The notes under the pieces: model-generated
Told to the model about the DNA's origin: nothing
Seen by the model: only the letters and a program-made list of their open reading frames with translations
The model's database searches: none
Program-made: the position numbers and the translations under genes
Source: Salinirussus salinus
Lineage (GTDB): Archaea > Halobacteriota > Halobacteria > Halobacteriales > Haloarculaceae
Assembly: GCF_009831455.1 (NCBI RefSeq)
Contig: NZ_WOWO01000004.1
Coordinates: 372,001 to 436,000, forward strand
Length of the DNA stretch: 64,000 nucleotides
Reading direction: 5' to 3'
Part shown: piece after piece, positions 38,493 to 48,187 of the stretch
How the letters are laid out: every line of letters starts with the position of its first letter
Numbering within the stretch: the first letter of the stretch is position 1

Positions 38493-39410
38493 ATGCACGA
38501 ACCGAGCCTCGGCGCCGACCTCGACGAGGTCTTCGGCGTCGTCGCCAACGAGACCCGGATCGCCATCCTCCGGGCGCTGTGGGACGAACACACCGCGAAC
38601 CCGGAGGAGGTCGACGGGCCGCGGTCGGATCCGGTGGCGTTCTCGACGCTCAGGGAGCGAGTGGGGGTCGCGGATTCGGGCCAGTTCAACTACCACCTCG
38701 ACAAGCTCGTCCCGGAGTTCGTCCAGCACCGCGAGGGCGGCTACGTGCTGACGCACGCGGGTGCCCAGGTCGTCGGAGCGGCCGTCTCCGGGGTGTACAC
38801 CGACACCGACGCCGACCTTGAGGCCGCGGAGATGGGCGCGTGTACGGTGTCGGACTGCACCGGGACGCTCGAGGCGAGCTACGAGGACGGCCACGTCACC
38901 GTCGCCTGTGACACCTGTGACCTCCGGACCGTCATGCACGTGCCGCCGGTCGTCGTCGGGACGCAGGACGTCGGGGCGAACCCCGACCTCCTCCAGCAGT
39001 TCACGCTGACGGAGATGCAGCGGCTGGTCCGTGGCTTCTGTAATCTCTGTGACGGTCCGGTCGGGGCACGCGTCGCCGACTCCCTGACCGACGGCCCGTC
39101 CGAGGGCTCGGTCGCGGTTGTCCACGTATGTCAGTCGTGTGGTAGTATCTCGCACACCTCGGCAGCGGTCTTCGTCCTCGACCACCCGGCCGTCGTCTCC
39201 CTGCTGCACGACGCGGGTATCGACTACCGGTCGATCGCTCTCTGGCAGACGCCGCCCGAGCTGGCCTACGAGGAGACCGTCCGGAGCCTCGACCCGCTCC
39301 GCCTCGAAGTCACAGTCACCGTCGACAGCGAGACGCTCGACATCGTGCTCGACGACGACTTCGATGTGGTCGAGGCCCGCCGGGGACCCGGGCCGGCCGA
39401 CGGGGAGTGA
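38493..39410 (+). CDS. Winged-helix (ArsR-like) regulator with zinc-ribbon domain, copy B
   Basis: This 305-residue protein is a paralogue of the protein at 29885. The N-terminal winged-helix domain contains ANETRIAILRALW and DSGQFNYHLDKLV. The middle carries a metal-ligand-like CTVSDC, then CDTCDL, and further on CNLC and CQSCG, so the same zinc-ribbon-like spacing is kept. An insert of about ten residues (EEVDGPRSDP) separates the first helices. The DNA target is unknown. It is divergent from the membrane protein gene at 38325, sharing a 167-bp intergenic region, so it could regulate that gene or itself. Confidence 0.85.
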   Translation: MHEPSLGADLDEVFGVVANETRIAILRALWDEHTANPEEVDGPRSDPVAFSTLRERVGVADSGQFNYHLDKLVPEFVQHREGGYVLTHAGAQVVGAAVSGVYTDTDADLEAAEMGACTVSDCTGTLEASYEDGHVTVACDTCDLRTVMHVPPVVVGTQDVGANPDLLQQFTLTEMQRLVRGFCNLCDGPVGARVADSLTDGPSEGSVAVVHVCQSCGSISHTSAAVFVLDHPAVVSLLHDAGIDYRSIALWQTPPELAYEETVRSLDPLRLEVTVTVDSETLDIVLDDDFDVVEARRGPGPADGE

Positions 39411-39472
39411 ACGGCCGGCGACCCGCACGCGGAGGCTCGCCCGGCGTGCGTCCCGTCACAGCGCGACCCGCC

Positions 39473-40270
39473 TCACCGCCCCTCGAACTCCGGCTCGCGT
39501 TTCTCCAGGAACGCCTCGACGCCCTCGCGGTGGTCGTCGGTCTCCATCACGGCGGCCTGTGCGATGGCCTCGTCGGCGAGCGCGTCCTCCAGGTCGGCGT
39601 CGTGGCCGCGGTCGATGAGCCGCTTGGTGTGCCGGAGCGCGACCGTCGGCCCGGTCGCGACCTCCTCGACGAGCGCGTCGGCCTCGCTCTCGAACTCCGC
39701 GGCCGGGTAGACGTGGTTGACCAGGCCGAGCTCCTCGGCGCGCTCGGCACCGACGAGTTCGCCCGTCGCGGCCAGCTCCTTGGCGACGTTGTCCCCCACG
39801 ACGCGCGGGAGGAAGTAGGAGGCACCGTTGTCGACCGCGAGGCCGACGTTCCGGAAGACGAAGCCGACGACCGACCGGTCGCTGGCGACCTGGATGTCAC
39901 AGGCCAGCGAGAGCACCGCGCCGGCGCCCACCGCGGGGCCGTCGATCTTGGCTATCGTGTACAGCGGGAACTCGTCCACCCGCTTCATCAGGGACATTCC
40001 CGCCTCGATCTCGCGGGCGCGCTCCGCCGGTGGGGTGTCGTCCTCGAGCCACGCCTGCATCTTCTCGATGTCGCCGCCGGCACAGAAGGCCTCGCCGGCG
40101 CCCTCGAAGACGACGACGCGGGCGTCCTCGCGACCCTCGATCTCCTCGAGCGCCTCGCGGATCCCCGACTGGACCGCCGCGGAGAGGGCGTTGCGCCGGT
40201 CGGGTTCGTTGAGCGTGATCGTGGCGACGCCGCCGTCCATCTCGAGCAGGACCGAATCTGTCGATGGCAT
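39473..40270 (-). CDS. Enoyl-CoA isomerase-like crotonase (PaaG type)
   Basis: This 265-residue crotonase-fold protein has an oxyanion-hole segment GEAFCAGGDIEKM. It lacks the two hydratase Glu residues: GAGAVLSLACD replaces the usual Glu-containing stretch, and FVFRNVGLAVDNGASYFLP contains an Asp instead. That Asp-containing GL-x2-D-x-G segment is seen in PaaG-type and other enoyl-CoA isomerases, so isomerisation is more likely than hydration. It is a distant relative of the hydratase at 13988. The ATG at 40270 begins MPSTDSVLLEMDGG. The substrate is unknown. Confidence 0.82.
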   Translation of the reverse strand: MPSTDSVLLEMDGGVATITLNEPDRRNALSAAVQSGIREALEEIEGREDARVVVFEGAGEAFCAGGDIEKMQAWLEDDTPPAERAREIEAGMSLMKRVDEFPLYTIAKIDGPAVGAGAVLSLACDIQVASDRSVVGFVFRNVGLAVDNGASYFLPRVVGDNVAKELAATGELVGAERAEELGLVNHVYPAAEFESEADALVEEVATGPTVALRHTKRLIDRGHDADLEDALADEAIAQAAVMETDDHREGVEAFLEKREPEFEGR

Positions 40271-40369
40271 GCTCACGCGTGGCACCCCCGCACACATGAA
40301 ACGGCCGGGTCCGGACCCGTGGTCGGTCCAGCCCGGAGCGCACCCGGCACGCGCCGACCGCCCGCGAAC

Positions 40370-40378
40370 GCTTTTGAG
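40370..40378 (+). promoter_or_regulatory. TATA-like box 26 bp before the ATG at 40400
   Basis: GCTTTTGAG lies at the distance expected for a leaderless transcript starting at or near 40400. It favours transcription beginning at the short leader ORF, not at the GTG of the transporter at 40491. Confidence 0.5.
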
Positions 40379-40399
40379 GCCGGTCCCGGAAGGGGACGT

Positions 40400-40489
40400 A
40401 TGCAGACGGCTCCCGGTCGCCGACGCCCGCCCGCTACACCCCGGCCGCCAGTGCCGTGCCGGCCGTCCGTTCCCCGGAGGCCGGGCTGA
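40400..40489 (+). CDS. Possible 29-residue leader ORF (uORF) before the PiT transporter
   Basis: A leaderless-positioned ATG opens a 29-codon frame, MQTAPGRRRPPATPRPPVPC onwards. It stops at 40489, one base before the GTG (40491) of the transporter. Rich in Pro and Arg, including several Pro-Pro pairs, it could slow ribosomes and couple or regulate translation of the next gene. No protein homology is known to me; it could also be a chance frame in GC-rich DNA. It is in a different frame from the transporter. Confidence 0.35.
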   Translation: MQTAPGRRRPPATPRPPVPCRPSVPRRPG

Positions 40490-40490
40490 C

Positions 40491-41696
40491 GTGGCGGTCG
40501 CCTTCTGGGGGCTGGTCGGGCTCGCGACGCTCGCCTGCCTGGGGATGGCCTGGGCACTGGGGGCGAACAGTAACTCCCCGCCCTTCGCGCCCGCGATCGG
40601 CGCCAACGCCATCTCGACGATGCAGGCGGCCTTCGTCGTCGGCGTGCTCGCGGCGCTGGGCGCGGTCACGCAGGGCGGGGCCATCTCCGAGACCGTGGGC
40701 GCCGACCTGATCAACACCGTCGGGATCACCCCTCTCGCCGCGACGGCGGGGCTGCTCACCGCAGCCATGTTCATGGCCTTCGGCGTCTACTCGGGCTACC
40801 CGGTTCCGGCGGCGTTCGCGACGACGGGCGCGATGGTCGGCGTCGGGCTCTCGCTGGGCGGCGACCCGGCGACGGCCACCTACCAGCGCCTGGGGCTGTT
40901 CTGGGTCCTCGTCCCGCCGGTCTCGGGCGGGATGGCCTACGGCACGGCGAAGCTGCTGCGGGGCGAGAACGTCCCCGAGACGGTCGGCGTGCCGCTGCTC
41001 GCGGGCGTCGTCGCTGGGATCGTCGCCAACATCCAGCTCGGCGTCATCCCCGCGCCCCCGGGCGCCGCCCAGAACTCCCTGGCGGGGTACGTCTCGATGG
41101 TGGCCGGCCTCCCCGCCGTCGGGGGACTGGACCTGGCACGGGTCCTCGCGACCGCCGCGCTCGCGCTTCTGGGCTTCGTCGCGATCCGCCGGCGCACGCA
41201 GGCCTCGGTCGACCGCGGCATCCGCACCTTCCTGGTCGTCCTGGGCGGGATCGTGGCCTTCTCCAGCGGCGGCAGCCAGGTCGGGCTCGCGACGGGGCCG
41301 CTGCAGAACCTCTTCGTCGAACAGCTCCGGCTGGACGTCCTGCTGTTGCTCTCGCTGGGCGCGGTCGGGATCCTCGCCGGCGCCTGGATGGGTGCCCCCC
41401 GGCTGCTCCAGGCGACCTCGCGGGAGTACGCCCAGCTCGGCGTCCGGCGCTCGATCGCCGCGCTCGTCCCGGGCTTTATCATCGCGCAGGCCGCCATCGC
41501 GCTGAGCATCCCGATCTCCTTCAACAACATCATCATCTCGGGGGTCATCGGCGGCGGGCTGGCCGCGGGTTCGGCGGGGGTCTCCCGCCGGAAGATCGGC
41601 GTCACCGTCACCTTCTGGGTGCTCACGCTGGTAACCTCTGTCGCCATCGGCTACGGCGTCCACACCGCGTTCTCGACGGTGCTGGGCGTCCAGTGA
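40491..41696 (+). CDS. PiT-family inorganic anion/phosphate transporter
   Basis: This 401-residue membrane protein has about 10-11 hydrophobic segments. It carries the family's paired GAN-type motifs: ALGANSNSPPFAPAIGANAI near residues 20-40 and a degenerate partner SIPISFNNIIISGVIGGG near residue 340. These are characteristic of PiT phosphate/sulfate permeases (Na+ or H+ coupled). The start is the GTG at 40491 (VAVAFWGLVG): family N-termini begin about there, and the preceding ATG at 40400 is in another frame. The stop is 1694-1696 of the 40-kb block (TGA at 41694-41696). A cytoplasmic loop lies near residue 230. Confidence 0.85.
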   Translation: MAVAFWGLVGLATLACLGMAWALGANSNSPPFAPAIGANAISTMQAAFVVGVLAALGAVTQGGAISETVGADLINTVGITPLAATAGLLTAAMFMAFGVYSGYPVPAAFATTGAMVGVGLSLGGDPATATYQRLGLFWVLVPPVSGGMAYGTAKLLRGENVPETVGVPLLAGVVAGIVANIQLGVIPAPPGAAQNSLAGYVSMVAGLPAVGGLDLARVLATAALALLGFVAIRRRTQASVDRGIRTFLVVLGGIVAFSSGGSQVGLATGPLQNLFVEQLRLDVLLLLSLGAVGILAGAWMGAPRLLQATSREYAQLGVRRSIAALVPGFIIAQAAIALSIPISFNNIIISGVIGGGLAAGSAGVSRRKIGVTVTFWVLTLVTSVAIGYGVHTAFSTVLGVQ

Positions 41697-41722
41697 ACGG
41701 GCTGTTCGCTCTGGTGGAATAG

Positions 41723-41760
41723 CGACATCCTCCGCGCCGTGAACAGCGGGGTTCTCTCGC
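41723..41760. mobile_element. Possible IS605/IS1341-type end remnant (hairpin)
   Basis: GACATCCTCCGCGCC, GTGAACA and GCGGGGTTCTC form a short stem (CTCCGC with GCGGGG, one G:T pair). This resembles the hairpin near the right end of haloarchaeal IS1341/TnpB-type elements, as I recall. No tnpA or tnpB is present here. It is tentative, based on a short recalled pattern. Confidence 0.3.
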
Positions 41761-41878
41761 TGTATCAAGACAGAGGGCGCGTAGTCAGCATCCCGGCGTA
41801 CTGTGACCCGGTACGCCGTCGCTGGTCTGTCGGCTGACTGAACTTGTGGTAGAGCCAGCTTCGGACACGGCGTATGAC

Positions 41879-41900
41879 TTATACTACAGTAGTACATGTA
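41879..41900 (+). promoter_or_regulatory. vapBC promoter with overlapping palindromes
   Basis: A TATA-like TTATA (41879-41883) lies about 27 bp before the vapB ATG. Downstream are ACTACAGTAGT (41883-41893), a perfect palindrome with one central base, and TACATGTA (41893-41900), a perfect 8-bp palindrome. Such sites at a toxin-antitoxin start usually bind the antitoxin or complex for autorepression. Confidence 0.65.
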
Positions 41901-41907
41901 ATACATC

Positions 41908-42165
41908 ATGGGAAGTGTCAGTTTCCGTGTCCCCGACGAGGTGAAAGCACGGATGGAGGAACACGACGAGGTAAACTGGAGTGCGGTGCTCCGTGACCAC
42001 ATCAAGGAGGAACTACAGAGTCTGGAATCGCGGAACATCGCCCACGCGGTTGCAACCAGCGAGCGATTGAGCAGTGCCATCGACGCCGACGACGTGGCGA
42101 CGACGAACACTGCAGAACAGATCCGCGAGTTCCGTGATACCCGATACAGCGGGGAGCGACCCTGA
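41908..42165 (+). CDS. vapB: VapB-like antitoxin
   Basis: This 85-residue protein begins MGSVSFRVPDEVKARMEEHD, a strand followed by a helix, as in ribbon-helix-helix (CopG-like) DNA-binding antitoxins. A second helix (VNWSAVLRDHIKEELQSLE) follows, then a variable tail that would wrap the toxin. The stop overlaps the toxin ATG (42165) by one base (TGATGG), giving coupling. Its G+C content is visibly below that of its neighbours. It is expected to neutralise the PIN toxin and repress the operon through the promoter palindromes. Confidence 0.85.
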   Translation: MGSVSFRVPDEVKARMEEHDEVNWSAVLRDHIKEELQSLESRNIAHAVATSERLSSAIDADDVATTNTAEQIREFRDTRYSGERP

Positions 42166-42584
42166 TGGCCGACGTCGTCGTCGACACCAGCACTGTCGTC
42201 AAGTGGTACATTCCCGAACAGTATCACGAACAGGCTCGAGCACTCCGTGACGATTTCCTCAACGGCAAACACGACCTGTGCGCACCGGCGCTCATGCCCT
42301 TCGAGGCGGTCAATGCACTCAACTACAGCGGCCACTACGATGGCGAGCGGCTCCACGAGGCCGCAACCTCGCTCGACAACTACGGTATCGAACTCGTCTC
42401 GTTCGGGTCAGTCGGCCCCATCGCGGAGGTCACGACCGCCGTTGACATCACGGCCTACGACGCTGCCTACGTCGCACTCGCCGTCGAACGAGATGCGACA
42501 GCCTACACCGCCGATGGGGATCTCTTGCAGGAGTTAGACGGAAGTGAGTATGAGGACACCGTCGCCCACATCCAGACCTACTGA
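42165..42584 (+). CDS. vapC: VapC-like PIN-domain toxin (ribonuclease)
   Basis: This 139-residue PIN-domain protein holds the acidic metal site: Asp7 (VVVDTSTVVKW), Glu47 (PFEAVNAL), Asp99 (AYDAAYVALA) and Asp117/Asp119 (TADGDLL). The set is complete, so an Mg-dependent RNase (tRNA or mRNA cutting) is expected. It is coupled to vapB and has similarly lower G+C. Together they form a compact toxin-antitoxin cassette between the PiT transporter and the UspA gene. Confidence 0.9.
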   Translation: MADVVVDTSTVVKWYIPEQYHEQARALRDDFLNGKHDLCAPALMPFEAVNALNYSGHYDGERLHEAATSLDNYGIELVSFGSVGPIAEVTTAVDITAYDAAYVALAVERDATAYTADGDLLQELDGSEYEDTVAHIQTY

Positions 42585-42734
42585 GCGGTGAGTTGTGTTC
42601 TCTTCTGCATACACCCTGCGTATTCAGCACGCCACTCCTCCCTGGTGCTAGGGATTCCAACAGAGCCGGACTGCCGTCACACCGCACGACTGTGTCCGGT
42701 CGTATCGACAGAGCGTGCCAGCAGGCTGTCCGAG
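42585..42734. other. 150-bp noncoding flank downstream of vapC
   Basis: Lower in G+C than the rest, with no gene and a few Cys/Ser-rich shadow frames. It probably belongs to the same acquired block as vapBC. No clear insertion-sequence end or terminator T-run is visible. Confidence 0.4.
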
Positions 42735-43166
42735 TCACCGAACGACGGTCACGCTGACCGGCGCCTCGCCGACGACGGCCGTCGCGGTGGTGCCGAGCAG
42801 GCGGCGCGCGACCCGCCCCCGCTCGCCGCCGTGACCACCCATCACCACGTGGTCGACGTCGTGGTCCTCGACGAACTCGAGGACCGTCTCGGCCGGTTCG
42901 CCGGTCTCGACGGCCGTTTCGACCGTCTGGCCGGCCGCTTCGGCCCGCTCGCGGGCGTCCTCGACGACCCGCTCGGCCCGCTCGCGTGCCGCCGCGAGCC
43001 GGTCCTCGTCGGTCTCTATCAGCCCGCTCTCGCTCATCCCTTCGTCCAGGGAGGTCACGACGTTGAGGACGGTCACCCGGCAGTCGAACGTCTCCAGCGC
43101 GTGCTCGAGGGCGTCGTCGGACAGCGGCGACCCGTCCATCGGGACGAGGACGTGCGAGGGAGCCAT
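42735..43166 (-). CDS. Universal stress protein (UspA fold)
   Basis: This 143-residue single-domain USP starts MAPSHVLVPMDGSPLSDDAL, with the Val-Pro-x-Asp-Gly-Ser motif of the nucleotide-binding fold. GGHGGERGRVARRLLGTTA near residues 110-128 fits the ATP-binding pattern G-x2-G-x(9)-G-S/T in a slightly altered form. Many haloarchaea have several such genes for stress or resting conditions. The ATG at 43166 is chosen; the frame is open far upstream but other starts give a shadow-like sequence. Confidence 0.9.
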   Translation of the reverse strand: MAPSHVLVPMDGSPLSDDALEHALETFDCRVTVLNVVTSLDEGMSESGLIETDEDRLAAARERAERVVEDARERAEAAGQTVETAVETGEPAETVLEFVEDHDVDHVVMGGHGGERGRVARRLLGTTATAVVGEAPVSVTVVR

Positions 43167-43250
43167 GCCGGCCGTTGTCGCCGCTCGCTTTTGTATCCCC
43201 CGTGCAACGCTCCCCCTCAACATTATTACTGCGTGATACGAAACTCCGCC

Positions 43251-43688
43251 ATGCCTGACACCACGCTCGCGGCCCTCGGCGGCTCGCTCCCGGCGCCGAA
43301 ACTCCTGCACCCGCTCGGGCTCTGGGTGCTGATGGCGGTCCTCGCGGTCGCTAACGGCGTCTTCCGGGAGCTGGCGCTCATCCCGCGGGCCGGCGAGTAC
43401 GGTGGCCACGTCCTCAGCACCGCTATGCTCGTGGCGGCGATCCTGCTCGTCTCCTTCGCGTACTTCACGACCACGGCCGTCGCGTACACCCGGCTCGAAC
43501 TGCTGGCGGTCGGCGTCGCCTGGACGGTGCTGACCGTCGGCTTCGAGTTCCTCGTCGGCTATCTCGAGGGGGCGCCGGTCGCGGAGACCCTCGGCCAGTA
43601 CGACGTCCTCGCGGGCCAGGTGTGGATCCTCGTCCCGCTGGCGCTTCTGACCGCGCCGCTTCTGTTCGGCGACGTACTCTCGGGGTGA
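43251..43688 (+). CDS. Four-helix membrane protein, 145 aa
   Basis: This 145-residue protein has four hydrophobic segments (about residues 22-41, 60-80, 86-106 and 120-140). Between helices one and two lies a conserved-looking Arg/Glu segment (ANGVFRELALIPRAGEYGG). The layout recalls a bacterial membrane family of unknown role; I do not name it. A TATA-like cattatta at 43221 is about 28 bp before the ATG, so leaderless expression is supported. It is divergent from the UspA gene and upstream of mutL with a 70-bp gap. Confidence 0.65.
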   Translation: MPDTTLAALGGSLPAPKLLHPLGLWVLMAVLAVANGVFRELALIPRAGEYGGHVLSTAMLVAAILLVSFAYFTTTAVAYTRLELLAVGVAWTVLTVGFEFLVGYLEGAPVAETLGQYDVLAGQVWILVPLALLTAPLLFGDVLSG

Positions 43689-43758
43689 CGGTCCCGGCGC
43701 CGCCACCGCGGCCCTGACCCGCAAGACCCTTTCAGGCCCGCGCTCCAACCACTCCCCG

Positions 43759-45804
<2,046 letters not shown>

Positions 45805-45871
45805 GGGGTCGGAATATCGACGCGAAACACCGGCCGACAGTATAAGGCTCCCGGGGGTCGATCGGGGGCGT

Positions 45872-46831
45872 ATGACCCTGCTGACGTTCGGGGAGACGCC
45901 GCTGCGGTTCGCGCCCGCCGACGGCGGGCAGCTCCACACCGCGCGGGAGATGCGCGTGTACGCCGACGGGACCGAGAGCAACGCCGCGGCCGCGGCGGCC
46001 GCCATGGGCGGGGAGGGCGTCTGGGTCTCGAAGCTCCCCGACACGCCGCTCGGTCGCCGGGTCGTCTCGGAGCTCCGGCGGTACGGTGTCGATACCGCCG
46101 TCGCCTGGACCGACGGACGCCGCCAGGGGTTGCGCTTCGAGGAGGCGGGCGTCCGCCCCCGGGAGGGGACGACGCTGCAGGACCGCTCGGGGGGCGCGAT
46201 GGCCGCCGTCGAGCCCGACGACCTGCCGATGGACGAGCTCAGGGCCGCGGACGCCGTGTTCACCGGCGCCAGCACGCTGGCGCTGTCCGGGAAGGCCGCC
46301 GACACCGCCGCGGCCGTCTTCGAGGCGACCCGGGGGACCGCCATCACCGCCGCCACCGACTTGGACCTCCAGCCGGGGCTGTGTTCGGCCGCCGACGCCC
46401 GCGCGGCGCTGGACCGGCTGTCCGGCGCGGTGGACGTGCTCGTGGCCAGCGAGGACGACGCGGCAGCGGTCCTCGACGCGGGCGGCGGGGCCCGGGAACT
46501 CGTGACGGCGGCGGCCGACGAGTTCGACCTGGAGCTCGTGGTCATCACTCGCTCGGAGCGCGGCGCGCTCGCCATGCACGACACCCCGGGGACGAACGTC
46601 GTCCACGAGCGGGCGGCCGTGGAGACGGAGACGGTCGACCCGGCCGGCGGGCACGCCGCCTTCGTCGGAGCCCTCCTCCAGCGGCTGGTCGACGGGGCCG
46701 ACGTGGCCGACGCGCTGAGCTACGGGGTGGCTGCCGGTGCGCTCGCCCGGACCGTCCCCGGCCCGTACCTGACCGCCGACCGGGCGGAACTGGACCGGGT
46801 CGTCGAGGAGTCGGTCGACGAACCCCGGTGA
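45872..46831 (+). CDS. PfkB-family sugar kinase with altered active site
   Basis: This 319-residue ribokinase-fold protein starts MTLLTFGETPLRFAPADGGQ. A glycine-rich nucleotide region (GTESNAAAAAAAMGG) and a hinge SKLPDTPLGRRV follow. The C-terminal loop reads VDPAGGHAAFVGAL (His261, Ala262) where the family has GAGD with the catalytic Asp before AF. The Asp is therefore replaced by Ala, which should destroy phosphoryl transfer by the usual mechanism. In haloarchaeal relatives such as KDG kinase I recall GQHDAF, where Asp is kept. It has a TATA box at 45841-45846. It may be a pseudokinase or a regulatory homologue. Confidence 0.8.
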   Translation: MTLLTFGETPLRFAPADGGQLHTAREMRVYADGTESNAAAAAAAMGGEGVWVSKLPDTPLGRRVVSELRRYGVDTAVAWTDGRRQGLRFEEAGVRPREGTTLQDRSGGAMAAVEPDDLPMDELRAADAVFTGASTLALSGKAADTAAAVFEATRGTAITAATDLDLQPGLCSAADARAALDRLSGAVDVLVASEDDAAAVLDAGGGARELVTAAADEFDLELVVITRSERGALAMHDTPGTNVVHERAAVETETVDPAGGHAAFVGALLQRLVDGADVADALSYGVAAGALARTVPGPYLTADRAELDRVVEESVDEPR

Positions 46832-46885
46832 CTCCCGGTCTTCATCCGCGTATATCCGGTAATCCGCCGGTAAGCTGCCGATAAC

Positions 46886-46893
46886 CATATAAG
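46886..46893 (+). promoter_or_regulatory. TATA box of the PGF-CTERM protein gene
   Basis: CATATAAG lies about 27 bp before the ATG at 46916, the expected distance for a leaderless transcript. Confidence 0.6.
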
Positions 46894-46915
46894 AACAAGC
46901 ACCGAGCATTCCGGT

Positions 46916-48160
46916 ATGCACCGGTCGCTCGTCCGGGCCGTGGTTCTCGTCGTTCTCGTCGGGGTCGTTACACCTGCAGCCGTCGGCGGCGCTACAGCAC
47001 AGGAACAGACGACCGTCACGGTCACCGTCGTCGACCAGGCAGGCGATCGGGTCGGCGACGTCGACCTGACGGTTGTGTGGAACGACGGCGAGGGCAGCGA
47101 GAACGTGACGACGCGCGCGAACGGGCAGGTGCTCGTCGACGTCCCCGAGGGCGCGACCGTCGAGGTGCGCGTCACCGACGACGAGTACCTCCGCAACAGG
47201 CCCGCGGTCTTCTTCGGCGCCGACGGCGGCGAACTCGAGGTCGAGGCCTCGCTGCCGGGGACCACACGCGTCACCGTGACCGACAGCGCCGGCCCGGTCG
47301 AGGGGGCGACGGTCCGGCTCTCCGGACAGGGGGTCACCCGGTCCGTCGACACCGACGCCGAGGGCGTGGCCGTCCTCGGTCCCGTCGAGCGCGGCAGCTA
47401 CGGGCTGCGGGTCAGCGAGCCCGGCTACCTGAGCAACTCGACCGGCGTCAACCTCACCGGCGAGGTCAACCGGACGGTCACGCTGCGCGAGGCCGACCGG
47501 CAACTCACCGTCCGGGTCGTCGACGACCATTTCGACCCGCCGCGGGCGCTCCCGGACGCGACCGTCGACATCGAGGGCGTGGCCGCGCTGACCACCGGGA
47601 ACAACGGCCAGCGCGGCACGACCGTGGCCGTCAACACCGACTACGAGGTGACCGCCACCAAGGACGGCTACGAATCGGTCACGCGAACGGTGTCGGTCGG
47701 CGAGTCCGACGAGTCGGTGACCCTCGCGGTCCAGCGCGAGGAGGCAGTCTCGGTCGAGGCGACTTCCACGCGGGTCGTCCTCGGCGAAGTGACGCGGCTG
47801 ACCGCCACCGACGAGTACGGCCAACCGGTCGCCGGCGCGACCGTCAGCGTCGACGGCACGGAGGTCGGGCAGACCGACGACCGGGGCGTCTACGACCTGA
47901 CGGTCGAGTCGGCCGGTAACCAGACGGTGACAGTCTCGACCGACGGCCTCTCGAGTTCGGTCACCATCGAGGGCTTCGAGCCCGACGGACAGGACACGCC
48001 GACGACCGCCGCCCCGACCGACGCCCCGACCGACACTCCGGAACCGACTGAGATCGACACCACTCCCGGCGGCGGTGGCCCCGGATTCGGCGCCGCTGTG
48101 GGGCTGACCGCGCTCGCGGTGCTCGTCGGACTCGCGCTCGCCCGCGCCCGGGACGCTTAA
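46916..48160 (+). CDS. Secreted PGF-CTERM protein with Ig-like/regulatory-type repeats
   Basis: This 414-residue protein begins with a Sec signal peptide (hydrophobic, about residues 8-28). It then has four or five beta-sandwich domains with strands like TVTVVDQAGDRVGDVDL and TVRLSGQGVTRSVDTDAEGV, similar to carboxypeptidase-regulatory or Big-type modules. A Thr/Pro-rich O-glycosylation-like linker leads to the C-terminal GGGPGFGAAVGLTALAVLV tail: the PGF motif, a membrane helix and an Arg-rich end. This is the archaeosortase A (ArtA) recognition tail, so the protein would be lipid-anchored after processing. Role: cell-surface structure or binding. Confidence 0.85.
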   Translation: MHRSLVRAVVLVVLVGVVTPAAVGGATAQEQTTVTVTVVDQAGDRVGDVDLTVVWNDGEGSENVTTRANGQVLVDVPEGATVEVRVTDDEYLRNRPAVFFGADGGELEVEASLPGTTRVTVTDSAGPVEGATVRLSGQGVTRSVDTDAEGVAVLGPVERGSYGLRVSEPGYLSNSTGVNLTGEVNRTVTLREADRQLTVRVVDDHFDPPRALPDATVDIEGVAALTTGNNGQRGTTVAVNTDYEVTATKDGYESVTRTVSVGESDESVTLAVQREEAVSVEATSTRVVLGEVTRLTATDEYGQPVAGATVSVDGTEVGQTDDRGVYDLTVESAGNQTVTVSTDGLSSSVTIEGFEPDGQDTPTTAAPTDAPTDTPEPTEIDTTPGGGGPGFGAAVGLTALAVLVGLALARARDA

Positions 48161-48187
48161 CCCTCGGGCCCGCCCACCAGTAGGTGA

